Shown in pieces: positions 53,576 through 64,000 of a DNA stretch of 64,000 nucleotides. A program made the position numbers and the translations under genes. The notes under the pieces were generated by a model. The model saw only the letters and a list, made by a program, of their open reading frames with translations, made no database searches and had not been told where the DNA came from. Source of the DNA: Cepaea nemoralis (taxonomy: Eukaryota; Mollusca; Gastropoda; Stylommatophora; Helicidae); assembly GCA_014155875.1 (NCBI GenBank), contig JACEFZ010027070.1, forward strand, positions 62,001 through 126,000, in the 5' to 3' direction. The first letter of the stretch is position 1; every line of letters starts with the position of its first letter.

Positions 53576-53770
53576 ATACCGAGACGAGGGTTTCAAAATC
53601 AGTTGCGGGCGATTTGTAGGCAGACGGCTTTGCGTTGATTTCGATGTTTGAGGGGTCTACCATTGAGAAAGCATCATTAACCTTATGAACTAACACTGTC
53701 TAGTAAATCACAAATATTCAATGAATGCTGGGGTTGATTACAACGTCCTGTAAGAAGACATGGAAGTAGC
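53576..53770 (+). mobile_element. SINE-A, diverged copy in tandem
   Basis: CAGTTGCGGGCGATTTGTAG, GGCTTTGCGTTGATTTCG, AATGCTGGGGTTGATTACAA, CGTCCTGTAAG. It follows the preceding copy head to tail and lacks the A box. Confidence 0.8.
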
Positions 53771-53871
53771 TTTTACCTATCTGGCAAGATGCAATAAAAC
53801 ATATACACACTTGCCAGGATCTGGACATCAAAGACACCTGGCTCATTAAAAGTGTCAGGATTACCTTTCCC

Positions 53872-53872
<1 letters not shown>

Positions 53873-53931
<59 letters not shown>
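53873..53931. repeat. AAT microsatellite
   Basis: About 19 AAT units, giving the poly-Tyr frame on the minus strand. Confidence 0.98.
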
Positions 53932-53933
<2 letters not shown>

Positions 53934-53934
53934 C

Positions 53935-54600
53935 GTAGTATAACAGCCAGTCCCCTTTTGTCAGACCAGTATATTCCCCATAGTTATTAATAACTGCCAT
54001 ATCATTCATTAATTTTAATGAGTCATCTAGTAGTGATTTTTTGCATTTTTCTCATGCCTTTATAATACATATCATTTATATTGTTGTTGTCCTCGGTTAG
54101 CCTCGAATGAATGATGTGAGGATAAAATAATTTATGAAAGAGAGTGATAAAAGGGTAGAATGTTAGACGGGCCTGCGTGCCCAATTCTCATCCCTTTGAA
54201 AATAAAGTGCATTTGTTCATTCGTTCGGTCGTTTATTTATAAAACCATAAAGAACTTTGGCCACAACTATTTTCGAAAGCTCTGTGCTATACTATTCTAT
54301 ACGCTATTCTATTCTATGCTATGTTATTCTATCCTAAGTTACGTTACGTTACGTTTCATGTTATCGTATGTTATTATATGTTATGTTATATCGAGACGAC
54401 GTTACTGCGCAGTGGGCATTCCCATATCCCCGAGGCAGCAGCCATCCCATAGTTCTTCTGCTGAATGTTCCCATAAGGAGTTGGTCATCTCAACTCCTGA
54501 GCCATCCAACGAAAGCGACCTTGGCGTGCCTGATCAGCCTTCACCCCAGGTCATATAATCAGTAATCAGGCTAGCGTAAGAGTCTCGCAAATATCCGCTA
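53935..54600. other. No gene; degenerate CTATTCTATG-like stretch
   Basis: 54290-54400 is a degenerate TTCTATGCTATG/TTACGTTACG simple sequence. The rest is unassigned. Confidence 0.4.
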
Positions 54601-54639
54601 ACCGAGACCTATTACCTTGATTGTTGTTGTTTGTCCATC

Positions 54640-54960
54640 AAGAATGATGATGACCATTCATTTCACCCAGTGGGGTTGAAAGTATGGAGCCGTGAGTTCT
54701 AAGATGGCTGATATGGTTTATTTTGGCTCGAAATATTCTTTGACAATGTGGGCAAAGATTGCTGGGCGTTACAGTAGGAGGATCTCCTGCAGTGTATTTT
54801 CTGCCCAGCCTTTTCTTCACAGTTCTTGCAGTCCTGGTTGCTTCACAAGTGACTGCACCCTTGCGTAATGATACACGACACGAATTACAGTCTTTAGCAG
54901 CAGTCTCTCAAGATGAATTCCAAAATCTTTCAGTGAGATTTTCAGAGTGTCTTTAAAGCG
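54640..54960 (-). mobile_element. LINE-E 3' end with C2H2 finger
   Basis: The minus strand encodes KKRLGRKYTAGDP, then NLCPHCQRIFRAKINHISHL, RTH: a complete C-x2-C-x12-H-x3-H finger, the C-terminal finger of this LINE. Upstream KDTLKISLKDFGI is the block before it. Frameshifted near 54830. Confidence 0.85.
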
Positions 54961-55224
54961 TTTCCTCTGGCCGCCTTAGGAGCGTTTACCACTACCTTGA
55001 TTTTATCTGCCCTGGTCACGCTTCTTCCCGTGTATATTGTTGCAGTATTTGTCAGCTGGCTTGTCTGTGCGCTCATTACCTTATAGCCCGGCATGCCCCT
55101 GTGTGTACATCCTGGTGAGCGATGAGAAAACACGTCTTCCGAGTGATTCTATCCATTCGGAGGGGAGACTGCCGGGCGCGATGTTTAATATCTTTCGAAA
55201 GTTATGTTTATTTATTGCTATTTT

Positions 55225-55336
55225 ACGATAACACACGTGGTTAATGTGAGATGGCGAAACATGAAGCTTATCTGCATGGCATATGATGATGATGATAATA
55301 ATGATGGTGATGATGATGATGATGATGATGATGATT
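55225..55336 (+). mobile_element. LINE-A 3'-most fragment with ATG tail
   Basis: GTGAGATGGCGAAACATGAA-GCTTATCTGCATGGCAT then ATGATGATG repeats (55285-55336). Only the last 60 bases of coding sequence remain. Confidence 0.8.
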
Positions 55337-55344
55337 GTCGTGTC

Positions 55345-57110
55345 CTCCTTTAAAGTGTCGTCCCTGGAGTGAGGAGAGTCGACACCCACATTATAATATT
55401 TTTTTTTTCCTTCTCAATATTCTGGAGAATCCACCAGCTTCCGTCCAACACACTCCATCAGCCTATGGACACCTTTTCCTATCACTCTCACAATGTCGTA
55501 CTATGCCCCTCTCATACTTCCCCAACGCAACATACTCAACAACTCTTGCTTCTAGAAATTAATAAAGAGTAATTTATTAAAATAAAAGTGTAACGTATAT
55601 GAGACGTGTATGTGAAGAAAATGTGTGACGTGTTCTATAAAGTGTGTAGACTCTGACTCTCAGACAGCAACCCAGTCCGCTGATCCCAGCAAAGATAGAC
55701 CACAGCACGGTACGTCAGAACATGTACTTCTCACCCGTTGCCGAAACCATCTTGCCGGATACTGCTTTGCCTCTGTAGACCTCTGGTAATCCAATTTCAT
55801 GAACATCCGAAATAGACACCGGTGGTATTAACAGTTAATCATGGACCGGTTGCACTCTACACAATGTCCGTTCCTACTGTTCCTAAACAAACTGCACAAG
55901 TCTTTTGCAGTGTGTACGCAGTTAGTTAGTTAGTTAGTTAGTCGACAGATCATCCTCGTTGTACATCGAACCATTCAGTCCATAAGTGCTAATTACTAAT
56001 GTTAATTGTTACTGTACTAACACTAGGTACTCTTAGCCGGTTCTCGGTTCTTTACTACTGTCTGATGCTGTGTGGTGCATCAGTATGCATCACTCTCTTT
56101 GATGAATCAATTTCCTTCTAGCGTAAGTTACGTTTCTGTCTGCACTTTATTGATGGTTGAACGGGTGTTCTTCCGAATGGGTTTTTTTAAAAACTTGTTG
56201 AGTTTCCTTGGATCTGGTAGGGAACCTAGGATAGAAACAACACATCTGGTGATAGTACTAGTCACTGATCCCTTCGGCTGAGTGTAAGCCTATCACCTTG
56301 CTTAATGATCTTTAGCTAACTAGACTTAGTCATAGAGCAGATTAGCTACCCACCTAGAGTCGAATCAGGCTATGACAAAGAAAAAATCAGCAACCAGAAT
56401 GCGGAACCCCGCCCACCAGGGACACCTACGGGAAGATCCCAATTATCCTTCATTACTCAATTCTCAACTAGTAAAGCTTATCAACACTTCACTAGTCTAT
56501 TTTAGCTAACAGAGCTAAGTATCACTTCACTACTCTAGCTAGTTTCCACTAACAGTGCTAATCATCACACTATAGTTTAACAAGGCTACTGCCTAAAGTA
56601 ATTATAACGAATATATTATAATAGGTTATACCTTAAATGGCACTACTGCAGTCCTATCAATCATATCTACATCTGCCATTATAGGCACGTGCAAAATTAA
56701 GTCACTAATTAACACACGGTAGATATTATTTCCACTAAGCACTGCAGTGCCCTGGCACTCTAACTAAAGCATTATTCAAGTCCACCCTAGTTGATCTCAA
56801 CTCGAGTTTATATCGCAAACTACCAAAGTTGGCCACGTGACGTTATCCTTTACTCCCCCACACAGGTGGCACAGTGGCAAATCATCCCCTGTCAAGAACT
56901 ATTTTCCTGGCTTAAATCCTGTCAAAGTTGTCAGTAATTGCCTAGATTCTCAAAACAAGCCAGCTAGTTTCTGTATACTCCCAACAAAGAGTTTCGATAC
57001 CAAGCTGCCAATCATCTTGATGTGCCGGAAACCAAGAATTGACAGATGCACTGTTTTCCGTACTAGGTACTTCCGTTTTACATCTGCCCCTGTGATCTCA
57101 CGGCTTCCAT
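55345..57110. other. No recognisable gene
   Basis: Only a GTTA run (55919-55942), followed by GTCGACAGATCATCCTC, which also occurs at 23340. The frames (up to 96 codons) show no domain. Confidence 0.4.
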
Positions 57111-57214
57111 CTGCATTCAAATGTTGACAAACTTGTCAATCTTCTGTTCCGTGGTGACAATCCCAGCAGCCATTTTCGTCTGATGTCCGGCCGTATAGAT
57201 GACAAACGGAACCA

Positions 57215-57665
57215 TTCCATATCCTAAGCTTTCAATGTACCACTGCAGTCTGTGATTGATGATGCGCTCCAGTGTTTTGCAGAGACAGCTGGTGAGGCTA
57301 ATTGGTCTGTAGCTAGAGGCAATGGAACCATCTTTCCCTGATTTTAGGAGGGGTATCATGATTGCTTCTCTCCAGGCTTGTGGAACACTGCCTAAGGTCC
57401 AGCTGTTATTGAAGATCTGCAACAGCTTTGTTTTGGCCTCTGTTCCTAGGTTCCTGATCATTTCATTGGAGATACCATCAGCTCCTGGTGACTTTCTCAT
57501 TTTCAGTTTTGATATGGCTAGCTCCAGTTCGCTGATTGTGATGGGTGCCTCCAGAACCTCATGTACTATTTCCTTCTGTCCTGTATGTTGTCGTTTCTCT
57601 CGAATCTCTTGTTGTTTCTCTGGACTAATTTTGATATTGCTATCTTGTGCGAACGAGTCCGCAAA
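57215..57665 (-). mobile_element. Inverted RT segment of an RNase H-bearing LINE
   Basis: The minus-strand frame encodes NIKISPEKQQEIREKRQHTG, ITISELELAISKLKMRKSPG, ADGISNEMIRNLG, VPQAWREAIMIPLLKSGKDG, SSYRPISLTSCLCKTLERII, then NHRLQWYIES. These are RT motifs 0-2 of a jockey/I-type LINE (KSPGADGI, IPLLKSG-D, YRPISLTS). Sequence beyond 57215 diverges. The YxDD core is missing. It abuts, head to head, the RNase H segment of the same kind of element. Confidence 0.87.
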
Positions 57666-58380
57666 AAAAAAGTCACCATACAGTGGATACCATCCCACTG
57701 TGGAGTACCCGGAAATGACAGAGCTGATCAATTGGCTAAGGAAGGAGCCAAAGAGGAACAGCCTGATGTGCCCGTTACATACCACCAAAAGAAAAGAATG
57801 ATCAAATCAGCCAGAAAGCCACCAAAACCTGCTCAAGATGACTACCACATTATGGACAGACCAGAACAAGTCATTATTCTGCGCCTCAGAACAGGACACA
57901 ATAGATTACGCAACCACATGTATACAAAATTCAAGATTGGTGAAACAGCCATGTGCACATGTGGATTGGCGTCGCAGACAGCAGAGCACATACTCCAAGA
58001 CTGCCCAAAATATAACATATCTAGGCAAACCTTCTGGCCTAGAGAGACGACGGTGGAAGATAAACTCTATGGACCACTGTGTGAACTGAAAAAAACAGTT
58101 CAATTCATGCAAGAGACGACATTGCAGATATAGACATATTTCAAGCGAACGAAAGAAGAAGAATATCCTAAGCTGACAATATATGTGATTCTACTTGTTA
58201 ATGAACTGCCAACTCTGTGTATCCATTCCTACTCACTCACCACCGAATGTGTATATGGGCTGACACGATGTAACCTGTACAGCTGTGTTTACTCTGTTAG
58301 TACGACTGTTGTGGCCCAGAAAATATACGCCACGCAAACGTCGGTATTATTATCTGGGTTAACTCAGGGCGCTCGTGACA

Positions 58381-58434
<54 letters not shown>
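57666..58434 (+). mobile_element. RNase H and 3' end of a LINE, ATG tail
   Basis: The plus frame to 58133 encodes KVTIQWIPSHCGVPGNDRAD then QLAKEGAKEEQ, the H and D motifs of LINE RNase H. It goes on through ILRLRTGHNRLRNHMYTKFK and a C-terminal zinc motif CTCGLASQTAEHILQDCP (C-x-C-G...H-x4-C), ending TLQI and TAG. A 3' UTR of about 240 bases leads to ATG repeats (58379-58434). This frame is intact over about 155 codons. Confidence 0.9.
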
Positions 58435-58435
<1 letters not shown>

Positions 58436-58439
58436 CAAA

Positions 58440-59090
58440 GTTAATGCTGGCCCTAAGCAGTCGAAATGAAACCAGTGTATGTATTAACGTTTCCACAAGT
58501 TTGCGTCTCAAATCATCAGTCTCAGTCAACACACGTACACGTTACACACGAGTATGATTTTATTTTTGCTAGTTAACATGCATTAATATGTTATAATTCG
58601 AGCCTGAAGTCGAGTGGTGATAACTTATCGAAACCTTGCTATGTTTGTTTATACATTATGACTCTATATATCATCATTGTCCATGCATACTTGTACCCTA
58701 GGATTCTGACATCTTCAGTGCCAAAACTGGCTATCTCTATCGGTACAATTTAGTGTTGTTGTATCAGTGTCGTTTCGGTTTTCTTTACTTTTATTTTTCA
58801 CGTGCGGATGCAGACTTCTATCCGGGTCGTGTCACCCATGATTGTATTATTCTAAATCCGACCTGTTTCACTTTCTGTTCGCGATGATTTACTCATTACA
58901 TGCTTCACCTACACCAAACGCGAAAGTGGTTTAGAAAGAACAGAAGGCATAGTTCCTGTGAGGCTTCGCAGAGGCCGATCAATGAGAGATCCGTGGACTT
59001 GAACAAGCCTGAGGCAGGGGAGTTAGCGAGGGATCTAGAGTCTGTCTCGCTGGTTGTGACGAGAGCGGTGTTCTGCAAACCTTATATCCC
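58440..59090. other. No recognisable gene
   Basis: Nothing assignable before the next ATG microsatellite; 58900-59090 may belong to an unknown element that ends in it. Confidence 0.35.

Positions 59091-59091
<1 letters not shown>

Positions 59092-59146
<55 letters not shown>
59092..59146. repeat. ATG microsatellite
   Basis: About 18 units. By analogy with its neighbours it may be a LINE tail, but I cannot identify the upstream element. Confidence 0.96.
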
Positions 59147-59147
<1 letters not shown>

Positions 59148-59204
59148 TCATTCTGTGCTCACGGTGTCCCAGGGAACTCAGTTGTTATCACCCCGTGAAA
59201 TATA

Positions 59205-59680
59205 TTCTTCTTCTTCTTCTTCTTTTCTTCCTCTACCTCCTCCTCCGCTTCGTCGTTCTTATTGCTAGGGCGTATGTCACAACTAGTTTGCTATCAGAGG
59301 TCAGTGTGTCCATATTCAGCATACTTACTTGCTCATTTTCTGAATGTCACAGGCAATTCATCTTATTTAATTTTTTTTCTGCATGTTGGCATGGTTCACC
59401 CCTGCTATCTCATAGCCACGCCTATGATGTATTGGGATGCCAACTGTTATGGGATTCCACTGGCTTCTATATTTAGCAATTCGTCAGCTTACGGCTGTGA
59501 GATTTGTGGATTCTTTGATGCTGACAGTACAGGAATTGCTGTGTTTCTTCAGCTGTCTTCTTCTTCTTCGTCATCTTCTTCTTCTTCTTCTTCTTCTTCT
59601 TCTCCTCCTCCCTCTTCTTCTTCTTCTCCTCCTCTTTCTTCGTCGTCGTCTTCTTCTTCTTCTTCACATCAGTGGTTAAG
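59205..59680. repeat. CTT/CCT microsatellite patches
   Basis: A short CTT patch at 59205-59225 and a longer CTT/CCT/CGT patch at 59560-59670; the sequence between (59230-59555) is unassigned. Confidence 0.9.
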
Positions 59681-59814
59681 ACACACTTAAGTTGCCAGAT
59701 ATCTTCAGTAATCCCTGACAAACGTAACTAATTTTATCACGCATACCATGCACATGTAACAGTCAGCCCTCTATGGTCTATCCAGTGGAACAAACAGAAA
59801 GTTAAAGAGGCCGA

Positions 59815-59890
59815 AACATTCGTCGAGGGGAACTACATCTGATGATCAGAAGCCCCCCTCCCCTGTCGTGTTTGCTCCCCGGCGGTATTT
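59815..59890 (+). mobile_element. Fragment of the GC-rich element
   Basis: GATGATCAGAAGCCCCCCTC and CTGTCGTGTTTGCTCC match the 3' part of the insert at 51757-52145. Confidence 0.6.
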
Positions 59891-60234
59891 TTACCACTGT
59901 CCTCGGCTATTTGCTACTTTCCCTAAGTCTATTTCTCTACACTGCAAGTCCAAATCAATACATACAACTGTATTAACCCCCACAATATTGATTCGTCCCC
60001 TGGCTCTGCAAACAAAGGATGCATTATGAGTAAGAGCAACGTCACCTAACCAACATTATTAGAAAAGGCGAGGCCGGGAATAATGATAAATGTTGCTGGT
60101 AGATTATTATCTGACAATTTGTACATTACATTAGACAGTCCGGTACATTTTTGAAAAGACGCCCAATTCGTTCCGTCGGTTGTAATGTTTAAGCAAATAT
60201 TGTCACAGCTAGAATAAATGGTAATATATGAATA

Positions 60235-60793
60235 CACTATGGGAGATGCACTGAAGAGATTAGAACAAGAATCGCCATGGCGAAGGTAGACTTTTGGTAG
60301 ATGCGAAACATACTGACCACTAATAAGATGTAATTTGCAGCGAGAAAGCGAGTGTTGAGGTGCTACATAGAACCTGTACTTGTGTATGGGTGTGAAGCGA
60401 AGACAATGAGAAAACAGGCTGAAAAACATCTGATGGCTGTGGAAATGTGGTTTCTGAGGAAAATGTAAAGAATACCATGGACAGAGACAAAAACCAATGA
60501 CTAAGTCCTACAAGAAACAAATGAAAACAGTAAACTGATTAGAGACATTAAATGTAGACAATCACAGTTTTTTGGACAAGTTATGAGAAGAAATAAATTG
60601 GAGAACTTGGTGACAACTGGCAAGATTGCAAAGAAAATAACAAGAGGAAGACATATAAATAAATACTGGATGTCTTGGCTATGTGGCTTGGCCGAGACAA
60701 GAACACAAAAGTGATCTATGACTTTGGTGATCGTATGGCATGGCGAAACTTGACCGCCCACGCTTATCGGCATGGCACATGATGATGATATGA
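60235..60793 (+). mobile_element. LINE-A 3' third
   Basis: KRLEQESPWRR-like start, RKRVLRCYIEPVLVYGCEAK, KHLMAVEMWFLRKM, then shifted blocks to the AYRHGT end, followed by TGATGATGA. Several frameshifts and stops. Confidence 0.87.
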
Positions 60794-60814
60794 ATACAAC
60801 AGATGGAAGATGTG

Positions 60815-60890
60815 TTAAATATGTCACGTGTCCTTTGCAGAACGTTGCTATCAACCCCAACCCGATTTTTTTGGGGACAGTTTTACAATC
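60815..60890 (-). mobile_element. SINE-A 3' scrap
   Basis: GTGTCCTTTGCAGAACGTTG, CTATCAACCCCAAC and GGACAGTTTTACAATCTGAA. Confidence 0.55.
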
Positions 60891-60989
60891 TGAATGAGAA
60901 TCCAACGTTAAAATCCTGTAGCCGGTGTTTGGATGGAACCTCTAGCCCGTCGTCAGCGCAAGGTAAGTTTAAGCGCAAGTCACAGAGTC

Positions 60990-61150
60990 CTATTGGAAGA
61001 TGTATTAAGGAAGTGAAATGTAGAATAGCCCCATCTAAGGCACCATTTCACAAGACGGGGAAGGTCCTCTCCAATGTATCTGTGTCAATGGAAGTGAGGA
61101 TAAGAGTTCTTAAGATCTATATTCCGAATGTACTGAAGCGAATCATGGAC
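60990..61150 (+). mobile_element. LINE thumb-region remnant
   Basis: The open frame here contains EVKCRIAPSKAPFHKTGKVL, SNVSVSMEVRIRVLKIYI. This matches the E-I--RI--AK-AF...R-R-LK-Y block of LINE C-termini. Family not assigned. Confidence 0.6.
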
Positions 61151-61479
61151 AATTATCAGACAAGTAAGGAATTATGTGACATGTCCAAGTCCATTTTTGA
61201 CCAAAAAAAAACAAAAAAAACTTTTCACTATCGTTCAACTAGCCTCTGTGGCTTCAGTTATATTTGCAGTGGTTCATGGTGCGGGATAAATTTGTCTAGT
61301 TTTCTGCGCTAGTGTTGGCTGGCTTATCGGTTTTGAGGTGTTTATGCCTGTGACGTCAGCTGGGGGAATTGCCCGGCGGGTTTTTCTTTGTGTTCGTCTC
61401 CTTTGGTGGTTTCTTTTGTCAGTGTTGATTCCTGGTACATCTTGCTTGACTGGGTTCAGTCTTTATAAGGACTCTTTAT

Positions 61480-62745
61480 TTTGTCTATTTGTCTCATGGT
61501 TTGTGAATTGCCCGTAGAAGCTTTTCGATCGCTTCCTCTCCTCGTTTGCGGTCTCTTTCATGTTTTTCATCTTCGAGTTTATTTTTCCAGTGACACACCG
61601 CCATGCGATGTATTCCCCCTCGGTCATTCTGAGTGTGCCAGAGTCCTCCTCTGGGTTTTTTCAGAGATCTGGCGGGATACTGGTTTCCCTTTGGGTTTCT
61701 TGGACGTCGTGGTTGGAATGCTGGCTTTAGCTTGCTGTTTCTGGTAAGTCTTTGGTTTGGTTTCCTCTTGTGGCTTCTGTGCAGTCTTTCGTATGGCTCC
61801 TGCTGGCTTGTTTTGAGGTAAATCCTTTTCGACTTTCAGTAATTCTCTTTCTGTCTTGATTGCTTGTAGGATTTTTTTTAATTTTCCTTTTTCATTTGTG
61901 CTGTGCGCTCTATCTGTTGTTGAAGCTTTATGTTCTTTCTTTAATGTCTACCAGCAGTTGTTCGTTGTCGCTGGTCAGAGTCGGCGTCAGTAGTGCCTTG
62001 ACTTGCTTCTTCAGCTCGTCAATATGTCCTTAGAGGTGATCTTTTTCAGCTTGAGAGATGTACGTGGCTGTCTCGCACCTCCGCATTGCTTCCTTGTAGG
62101 GTGTCTTTGTATTTATGGTGATCTTTAAGACGTCTCTGTGTTTTTTGGAGGTACAGACAACCAGGTATCTTGCTCCATGCCTGCCATGGCAGTTGACATA
62201 CTTTCTGTTGTTGTTTGACTTTCGGAAGTCCTTGTCCTGTTTGGCCAACGGATATTCCTTGAATGCATGGTGTTCAGCGCAGTATCGGCAGATCTCTGTC
62301 TTGCTGCATATGTTGTTCTGCTGTGGCCGGTCCTATGGAATCTTGAGCATTGTGTTATTCTCGGAATGAATTGTTCCGGCTGTTGAGCTTTCGTGTATAT
62401 ACTGCGATCGGCATCTCGCTGCCCTATATTGTCACCACCTCTAAAGTTGTGGGAATCTTGGAGTATGTCAGAAGTCGCTCCGCCTTCAAGATTCGGATGT
62501 GGAGATTCTCCTGTTGTAGCTGCTTCAGGATCTGGTCGTCTGTGAGCTCCACTTGGACACGCTTGATACCCCATCTGATCGTCTGTAGGTCGGTGTTTCC
62601 GACTCTGGTGTCTTTCTCCTCTCTCAGCTTCTCAATAGTCTTGGCTCTTGTCAGTGGTGTATTTCTAATAGCTGAGTCTCATGTTGAAGATATGGTTTCT
62701 AGTTCCTCTTTCTTGTTTTAAACATGTTTTTACTTCTTGTAGTTC
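61480..62745 (-). mobile_element. Decayed LINE ORF1 with zinc knuckles
   Basis: Shifting minus-strand frames give IKRVQVELTDDQILKQLQQE, NLHIRILKAERLLTYSKIPT, then AQQPEQFIPRITQCSRFHRT, GHSRTT. After a frameshift come ICSKTEICRYCAEHHAFKEY, NRKYVNCHGRHGARYLVVCT. These are three CCHC-type knuckles in a row, the first with Phe for its second Cys. That is the nucleic-acid chaperone region of jockey/CR1/I-type ORF1 proteins. Downstream sequence to 61480 is Lys/Gln/Glu-rich. No RT follows on this strand. Confidence 0.7.
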
Positions 62746-62749
62746 ATCT

Positions 62750-63015
62750 TCTAATTTACTGTCAATCCTCTTCATCTTGATTCACAGGAGGATTATGTAA
62801 GCATGAAATGTTAGTGAGATTGTTCAATAAATTGTGCACAATTTTGAATTTTCTTTCTTTGATAGAGGGGTGTAGTTTGTTGTCTTCCAAGCTTTGGACC
62901 AGTGCACACATGCTCATTGAAATACCCCTGGCTACGATTATAGTGGGACATGATTACCAACGCCACACGGCATGGATTATCAGAAGAAACAGAAGAATAA
63001 GAGCGATTGTAAATT
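62750..63015. other. No recognisable gene
   Basis: Nothing assignable. Confidence 0.35.
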
Positions 63016-63020
63016 GATTC

Positions 63021-63085
63021 ATGTTGTTGATGTTGTTTTTGTTGTTGTTGTTGTTGTTGTTGTTGCTGATGTTGTTGTTGTTTGC
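63021..63085. repeat. TTG microsatellite
   Basis: TTG units with TGATG interruptions, next to a SINE-C. Confidence 0.93.
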
Positions 63086-63095
63086 GCTCGCACGC

Positions 63096-63372
63096 TTTGA
63101 ACTCAAGCGTAGTCCATACATGTGCTACTACTTCTAATGCACTGGTCTTTCATTTGCGTGTCAATTAGCCTTCCCTATTACTAGTGTCCCCCGCCATCAG
63201 GCGAACCCACTCCTACTTCTGAGGTACATGTAATTTACGACCCTCAGTCAAGAACGAGAAGTGAACATTTTAATCCAAATGAAAGGTGTAGGGGTTTGAA
63301 TCTGCTACCTCGGCATCAGCGCACCGGAAGCTTACAAGCAAGCGATCTTATCAATTCGGCCACCCTGACCTC
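63096..63372 (-). mobile_element. SINE-C, full length
   Basis: The minus strand has a tRNA-like head: A box near GGTGGCCGAATTGATAAG, B box GCAGATTCAAACCC. The body ends in CTACGCTTGAGTTCAAA. It is the reference copy for the family. Confidence 0.85.
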
Positions 63373-63379
63373 CATGTCT

Positions 63380-63760
63380 CAGATTTCTTTTCTAGGCTAC
63401 CATGAAACACTTTATCTATTCCAGTCATCTTGTTGATGTCAGCGTCACATCTGTCACGGTCTGTTATGTGACTAAAAATTATTATCAAATTACCAATCCG
63501 TGACGTGAGCTTTTCCTGCAACCATTTTTATATTATTTTCATACAGAGATTAGTTGAGGCATTAAGATCATTCCGAGACTGCTGTCGAGGGTACAAAATG
63601 TAAGAGAGACGCAACAAACTCTTTAGTTTTTATTTAGCGGGTGGGACCCGAACGGTGCACACCTGTGCCAAAACAGTTTGAGGGAGGATGGAAACGAAAG
63701 GAGAGGAAATTTTAGAAGATTTAAAAATAATTGTCAGATAATATTTATTAAAGACATGTA
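63380..63760. other. No recognisable gene
   Basis: AT-rich with nothing assignable. Confidence 0.35.
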
Positions 63761-63763
63761 GAG

Positions 63764-63764
63764 G

Positions 63765-63831
<67 letters not shown>

Positions 63832-63866
63832 GCGCGCGTGCGTGCGTGCCTGCCTGCCTGCCTTCC
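63764..63866. repeat. GT microsatellite with GTGC/TGCC end
   Basis: About 32 GT units, then CGTGCGTGCC-TGCC units. Confidence 0.97.
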
Positions 63867-63927
63867 TTTATACTTCACTTATGAGGTACATTATAGACAA
63901 CAAAACCAATAGCAATATATGCAATGT

Positions 63928-64000
63928 GTAGGTCAGGTGGTTGAATGGATAAGATCGCTCGCTTTTAAACTTCCGGTGTACTGATACCGAGGATGTATCC
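63928..64000 (+). mobile_element. SINE-C head, cut by the window edge
   Basis: GTCAGGTGGTTGAATGGATA (A box), GATCGCTCGCTTTTAAACTT and TGATACCGAGGATGTATCC match the head of the 63096 copy. The rest lies beyond the window. Confidence 0.8.

Noticed and set aside
56837..57127. 96-residue frame next to the inverted LINE
   Set aside because: No domain recognised, and the sequence does not match the LINE or any repeat in the window.
57125..58442. TGACAAACTT/TGACAAAGTT as target duplication of the inverted LINE
   Set aside because: The left repeat lies about 90 bases beyond the last recognisable RT sequence, and 9 of 10 matching bases is not decisive.
61481..61747. 88-residue plus-strand frame with hydrophobic stretches
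   Set aside because: It is the shadow of the Lys/Glu/Gln-rich minus-strand ORF1 region.

Overview
This window looks like a stretch of an animal nuclear genome that contains transposable elements and tandem repeats but no intact host gene. The evidence is fragments of at least nine non-LTR retrotransposon families, a Penelope-type GIY-YIG endonuclease remnant, mariner, pogo/Tigger and hAT DNA transposons, several tRNA-derived SINE families with target-site duplications, long microsatellites, and one processed ribosomal-protein pseudogene. There is no operon structure, Shine-Dalgarno site or dense coding. An invertebrate is likely; a mollusc is my guess from the repeat style and is not demonstrated. 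Family names used here (LINE-A to LINE-H, SINE-A to SINE-I, R1, R2, SR1) are working labels for copies compared within this window.

Layout. 0-6 kb: LINE-G 3' ends, dispersed repeats R1 and R2, a tRNA-like SINE with a 13-bp target duplication, and an RPS25 processed pseudogene (5218-5586, minus). 6-12 kb: LINE-A and LINE-B 3' ends running into ATG microsatellites, a 46-bp minisatellite, a degenerate CTGT tract, a mariner deletion derivative and a 22-bp minisatellite. 12-20 kb: a hAT MITE, LINE-D, a 41-bp and a 51-bp minisatellite, a second hAT MITE, LINE-F, and a broken mariner transposase. 20-26 kb: the longest LINE (20208-21780, perfect 12-bp target duplications), then a Tigger element sitting in a 53-bp minisatellite and itself hit by two retroposons. 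26-35 kb: poly-C, GA, CTT and TA tracts, a 21-bp minisatellite with a 321-codon open frame, SINEs and the Penelope fragment. 35-45 kb: SINEs, fold-back elements, LINE-A/B/G, a hAT MITE and a cluster of SINE-A copies. 45-53 kb: a 48-bp minisatellite of about 32 units, LINE-E/F, and a nested LINE-B/hAT/mariner stack. 53-64 kb: SINEs, a LINE with a 5' inversion, a LINE-A copy, and a decayed zinc-knuckle ORF1.

How the parts fit together. The window mainly records insertion on insertion. LINE-A and LINE-B reading frames run straight into their terminal TGA/ATG repeat, which supplies the stop codon, so new copies also seed microsatellites. A short retroposon (SR1, 137-146 bp) ending in GAA repeats has three copies here, each with its own 12-13 bp target duplication, in three different host elements. 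I see no convincing host protein-coding gene, tRNA gene, rRNA gene or CRISPR array. Most open frames are translations of microsatellites or minisatellites. Boundaries not fixed by a target duplication are approximate, usually within 10-30 bases.
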